Source: Terfezia claveryi (lineage: Eukaryota; Ascomycota; Pezizomycetes; Pezizales; Pezizaceae). Taken from it: a stretch of 21,272 bases of DNA. The notes under the pieces are model-generated. The model had not been told where the DNA came from and searched no databases. It worked only from the letters and a program-made list of their open reading frames with translations. Numbering within the stretch: position 1 is the first letter of the stretch; each line of letters opens with the position of its first letter. The stretch spans positions 1 to 21,272 of the forward strand of contig WHUX01000515.1 of assembly GCA_015179025.1 (NCBI GenBank), read 5' to 3'. Both the position numbers and the translations under genes were made by a program. This document shows positions 18,890 to 21,272 of the stretch, in pieces.

Positions 18890-19332
18890 TGATGGGTCAT
18901 TGCCATTGTTGTCTTTGTCATCACCTGCAATTGTAGGTGATGAGTTATCGTTATTATTGCTCTTAGCATCACCTGCAATGCAGGTGATGGGTTATTACTA
19001 TTGTTGTCTTTATCATCACCTACAACTATAGGTGATGGGTTGTTGTTATCATTACCTTGCTTGGCTTTCGAGATAGGGACCTTTGGAAGCTTATTTCCCC
19101 CTTGCCCTAACAGAGTTATGTATATATAGATCCTGTCCCTCATACTGTTATTGGATCCCCATCCAATGTCTTGTATATCTAATACAGGACCTTGCTTCTC
19201 CCAGTACTTGTGTACCTCCCTTATGCACCTCCTTATCTTATGAACAGCTTTGCAGCCCTGCTGCCTCCTACTACTTCCGTGTGCCTCTCTCACCCTCACC
19301 CTTGCCTCCGTCCTAGCCTTTTCCCCAGTCAC
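18863..19332 (-). pseudogene. Possible minus-strand coding remnant with 16-residue repeats
   Basis: On the - strand a 151-codon frame runs from 19332 to 18877. It begins Arg/Ala/Glu-rich (GEKARTEARV), continues with mixed residues (CIREVHKYWEKQ), then enters Asn/Asp-rich repeats (NNPSP, GDDKDNN). The repeat unit is 48 bp, 16 codons. One unit is 47 bp (18967-18989 lacks one base); allowing for it, the repeats continue in frame to GDDN and a TGA at 18863-18865. The same frame upstream to about 19520 is largely open but has four stops and repeats the GEKARTEARV segment. I do not recognise the protein. It may be a host gene tail, part of another element, or a frame kept open by the repeats. Confidence 0.35.
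18871..19037. repeat. Four palindromic units in a 48-bp tandem array
   Basis: Near-palindromes of the form CATCACCT(R)C(R)AT...AGGTGATG lie at 18871-18894, 18919-18942, 18967-18989 and 19014-19037, with starts 48, 48 and 47 bp apart. Spacers are also related (GGGTTATTACTATTGTTGTCTTT type). Mismatches between palindrome arms are mostly C/T or G/A. Confidence 0.88.
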
Positions 19333-19433
19333 ACACGTAGCATTCCTATATGTATGTTACCCTAGCTATACCCTTGCCTTACTTCTAGCCTTTCCTCAGA
19401 TTACACATATAGTGCTCCTATATATGCAATTCC
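19299..19433. repeat. Degenerate tandem repeat, about 72 and 63 bp
   Basis: 19299-19370 and 19371-19433 both start CCCTTGCCT and share TCTAGCCTTT/TCCTAGCCTTTT, ACACAC/ACACAT and CTCCTATAT blocks. A third partial start, CCCTTGC, is at 19434. On the - strand they encode the GEKARTEARV and GKARSKARV pair. The rest of 19434-19527 shows nothing else I can name, and I could not find an LTR boundary of the downstream Gypsy. Confidence 0.6.
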
Positions 19434-19527
19434 CCCTTGCTACTGCCTCAGTGTACCTCTTGGTTGCCTTGCCCCCAGAGCCATCATTACACTATATTGG
19501 ATCCTTTAGACCAACTGGTACGCAGTT

Positions 19528-19877
19528 ATGTCAGAAGCAGCTGTCCTACCACCCGCCATCAAGTTCCAGACCTGGAGGAACTCCCCTATACCCTCAGGCC
19601 CGAACGAATTGAATGCCTATCGTCGAGAGGTCATTGACATCTTCAAGGCCTTGGATGCTATCAGGGCTGAACCTAGTAATAGCTTGGCCGTAGCTGAATA
19701 AAAACTGAGATCCGCTGATGAAGAAATCATAGTACTCCAAAACAACCTCGATAATGCCACTATCGCTCTAGCCAATGAGCGAACCATGATCCAGACCCTT
19801 AACCACACTATGGCTACTATGTCGGCCACTCCACCCTGTACACTAAACACCAAAACTGAAAGTAATCCAATCCCCCC
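19528..19877 (+). pseudogene. Second Gypsy Gag, N-terminal coiled-coil part
   Basis: The ATG at 19528 opens MSEAAVLPPAIKFQTW, continuing through a helical heptad-like region (about residues 58-95, with ALANERTMIQTL) likely to be a coiled coil. A TAA at 19699-19701 interrupts it. The sense leaves this frame at the C6 run 19872-19877, where a one-base indel moves it to the next part. The start choice rests on being the first ATG before continuous Gag-like sequence. Confidence 0.7.
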
Positions 19878-20717
19878 AAATACAATGGGGATAAGGCTCG
19901 CCTCCGAGCCTAAAAGAACTTGGTAAACCTCAAACTCAATAGGGACTCAGCCAGAATCCCATCTGAGTAACACCGATTAGCTTATATCTTTGCCCTGCTG
20001 GAGGGTAAGGCAGTAGATCAAATCCAGCCATATATCCTTAAAACTAGGATTAAGCTAGATAGTATCTCGGCACTCTTCGCTATTCTAGACAGGGCTTTTG
20101 GGGACTCCGATGCCGTGGGCATGGCTAGCCGAGCCCTCCGAGCCCTAAAACAATATAATTTGGATGTGTCCACATATGTTGCAGAGTTCTCCAGGCTGGC
20201 AGCAGAAGTATTGTGGAACAACCAGTCAAAGCTTAAGCAATTCCAGGAGGGATTGAATGATAAGCTTTAACAAGCCATGGTCACCCTTCTAAAGACCAAG
20301 AGTCTCGACGAATTAATCGACAAGGCATCTAAGGTGAAACAATAGATGGCTAAGTTAAGACACCGCCTTACCTTCTGCCCTGCCACCCGCTTACCTCAGC
20401 AACCATAGCAATAGCACTAATAACAGCAGCTGACCCCTAAGCCTGCCCAAGTTCTGGTCTCGGCCAACAAACCCATGCACCCCTCTCTTATGGCAGGTGG
20501 TGCTGCGCCTAGGGACCTATCTACAGGTAGGCCACGGTTAACCTAGGAGAAGAGAGATTGCCGCCGAATGAATGGGCTGTGCATAGCATATGGAAAAGGG
20601 GACCATTTTATCGTGGCATGTCCCCTCCGTAAAAACCACTCGATGGCCGCACACACTATCTCTGAATCTAGGATTGAGGAGGTTGATGAGTCAAGAAAAG
20701 CCCTATCCCTTGCCTAG
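19878..20717 (+). pseudogene. Second Gypsy Gag, capsid and nucleocapsid part
   Basis: It starts KYNGDKARLRA, the usual entry into the Retrotrans_gag capsid domain, then SEYHRLAYIF-like, AFGDSDAVGMASRALRALKQ and YVAEFSRLA, all as in Pezizomycotina Gypsy Gag. The knuckle at 20580-20621 has CX2CX4HX4C spacing but the second Cys is Tyr (TAT, 20589-20591). Stops: TAA 19911, 19968, 20268, 20418 and 20421; TAG 20343, 20406, 20412, 20544 and 20715. In a Gln run (20397-20429) four stops are interleaved with CAG and CAA. The protease frame follows after a further frame change. Confidence 0.9.
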
Positions 20718-20752
20718 TTACTGACACTAGCAAGGGACCTGCCCCAGGCCAT

Positions 20753-21181
20753 TTGTCTTTGTGTACATTTTCTGTTTCTTCCACTGTTGACGAATCTCAC
20801 TTGTTTAGCGAGTATTTTATTATATCTATCTCCCTCAGAATCAATGATAGAACAATCAATACATCAGTACTTATAAATTGTGGAGCTTCAGGAATTATAT
20901 TCATTGACCAAGCCTTTGTTAGTAAATTCTCTATACTTACATCTGATCTCAAAACCCTCCGTGTCCTGGATATTATTGACAGTCGACCCATCTCATCTAA
21001 GGATATCACCGATATTGCGTGCTTGCCTGCTCTGATGGGGGATCACTCCGAGACCAACCTCTCCATATTCGTCACTAAGCTAAAATACCCAATTGTCCTT
21101 GGAATCCCCTGGCTCAAAATACACGATGTATTGGTTAGCTTTGGCTCATACACCCTGCAGTTCAATAGCCAGTATTGCTAA
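20753..21181 (+). pseudogene. Second Gypsy aspartic protease
   Basis: The open stretch has no own ATG and is the continuation of a Gag-Pol fusion in the frame after gag. The active site reads NCGASG (about residues 42-47, near 20876-20893); family members have D-x-G, so the catalytic Asp is Asn here. The C-terminal strand VLGIPWLKIHDV and the FGSYTLQF segment match fungal Gypsy proteases. The stop at 21179-21181 is a TAA after Cys; sense seems to continue in frame toward RT to the window end. With Asn in place of Asp the enzyme would be dead. Confidence 0.87.
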
Positions 21182-21272
21182 AAATACTATGGAAATCTAA
21201 AGGCTATTATTACTACACTATGTGCCTTGCCACCCCCAATAACCTACCCGACCTTGGTAGTACATTGGCATG

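Larger units (their letters stand above)
19528..21272 (+). mobile_element. Second Ty3/Gypsy retrotransposon, 5' coding part
   Basis: Gag (19528-20717) followed by protease (20753-21181), running off the window end. The protein style differs from the chromovirus at 1409-10968, so this is a separate family. The left boundary is set at the gag ATG because no LTR or primer-binding site could be located; the LTR should lie upstream, within or before 18900-19500. Stops and a frameshift show it is dead. Confidence 0.88.

Noticed and set aside
18871..19037. Regularly spaced palindromic repeats resembling a CRISPR array
   Set aside because: Spacers are related to each other rather than unique, units diverge, the region is fungal by its elements, and no cas gene is present. 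It is a minisatellite with palindromic units.
19250..19612. 120-codon plus-strand Leu-rich ORF running into the second Gypsy gag start
   Set aside because: It is out of frame with gag, composed of degenerate repeats, and no family is recognised; left undecided against the minus-strand reading and not called as a gene.
1..21272. Alternative genetic code with TAG/TAA read as Gln or TAG as Trp
   Set aside because: The same TAG would have to mean both Gln and Trp, and TGA also interrupts. Catalytic Asp to Asn and start-codon loss point to mutation, not recoding.
1..21272. tRNA, rRNA or cellular protein genes between the elements
   Set aside because: All gaps over 300 bases are element leader, LTR or repeat sequence. 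The only tRNA-like sequence is the Copia primer-binding complement.

Overview
The window reads as a transposon graveyard in a fungal, most likely filamentous ascomycete (Pezizomycotina), genome. I found no intact cellular gene, no rRNA, no tRNA and no CRISPR. The lineage is inferred from element types (a Tad/I-like LINE, a chromodomain Gypsy, a Copia and a second Gypsy whose gag and protease resemble Pezizomycotina elements) and from C-to-T/G-to-A decay, often CpA-to-TpA, that looks like RIP (repeat-induced point mutation). I cannot name the species.

Layout. A LINE on the + strand is the oldest visible layer and is split in three: 1-1408 (ORF1 end and ORF2 endonuclease), 10974-12894 (ORF2 reverse transcriptase) and 18711 to about 18889 (putative ORF2 tail). 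A Gypsy/chromovirus on the - strand (1409-10968) sits inside the endonuclease end of ORF2, flanked by a 5-bp duplication ATATC. A Copia on the + strand (12895-18705) sits downstream of the RT, flanked by ATTAT. Removing each insertion with one duplication copy rejoins the LINE reading frame exactly, so both are clean integrations. From about 18860 to 19527 lies a repeat-rich stretch with a possible minus-strand coding remnant. From 19528 to the window end is the 5' part of a second Gypsy (gag, protease) on the + strand.

The chromovirus is the most unusual element. Read on the - strand its order is LTR, leader, gag with one CCHC knuckle, protease with an atypical active site, RT, RNase H, then roughly 1.6 kb with a disordered linker and an array of up to five zinc knuckles, then integrase and chromodomain, polypurine tract and LTR. 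A second knuckle array between RNase H and integrase is not the textbook Ty3/Gypsy plan.

Decay differs by element. The LINE ORF2 has about 16 internal stops but no frameshift. The Copia pol half has stops only, while its front half has about four frameshifts. The chromovirus has about a dozen frame changes but only four internal stops, although its LTRs differ by only about 1.4%. No element here looks autonomous. LTR divergence suggests the Copia (about 7%) inserted before the chromovirus (about 1.4%), both into an already resident LINE.
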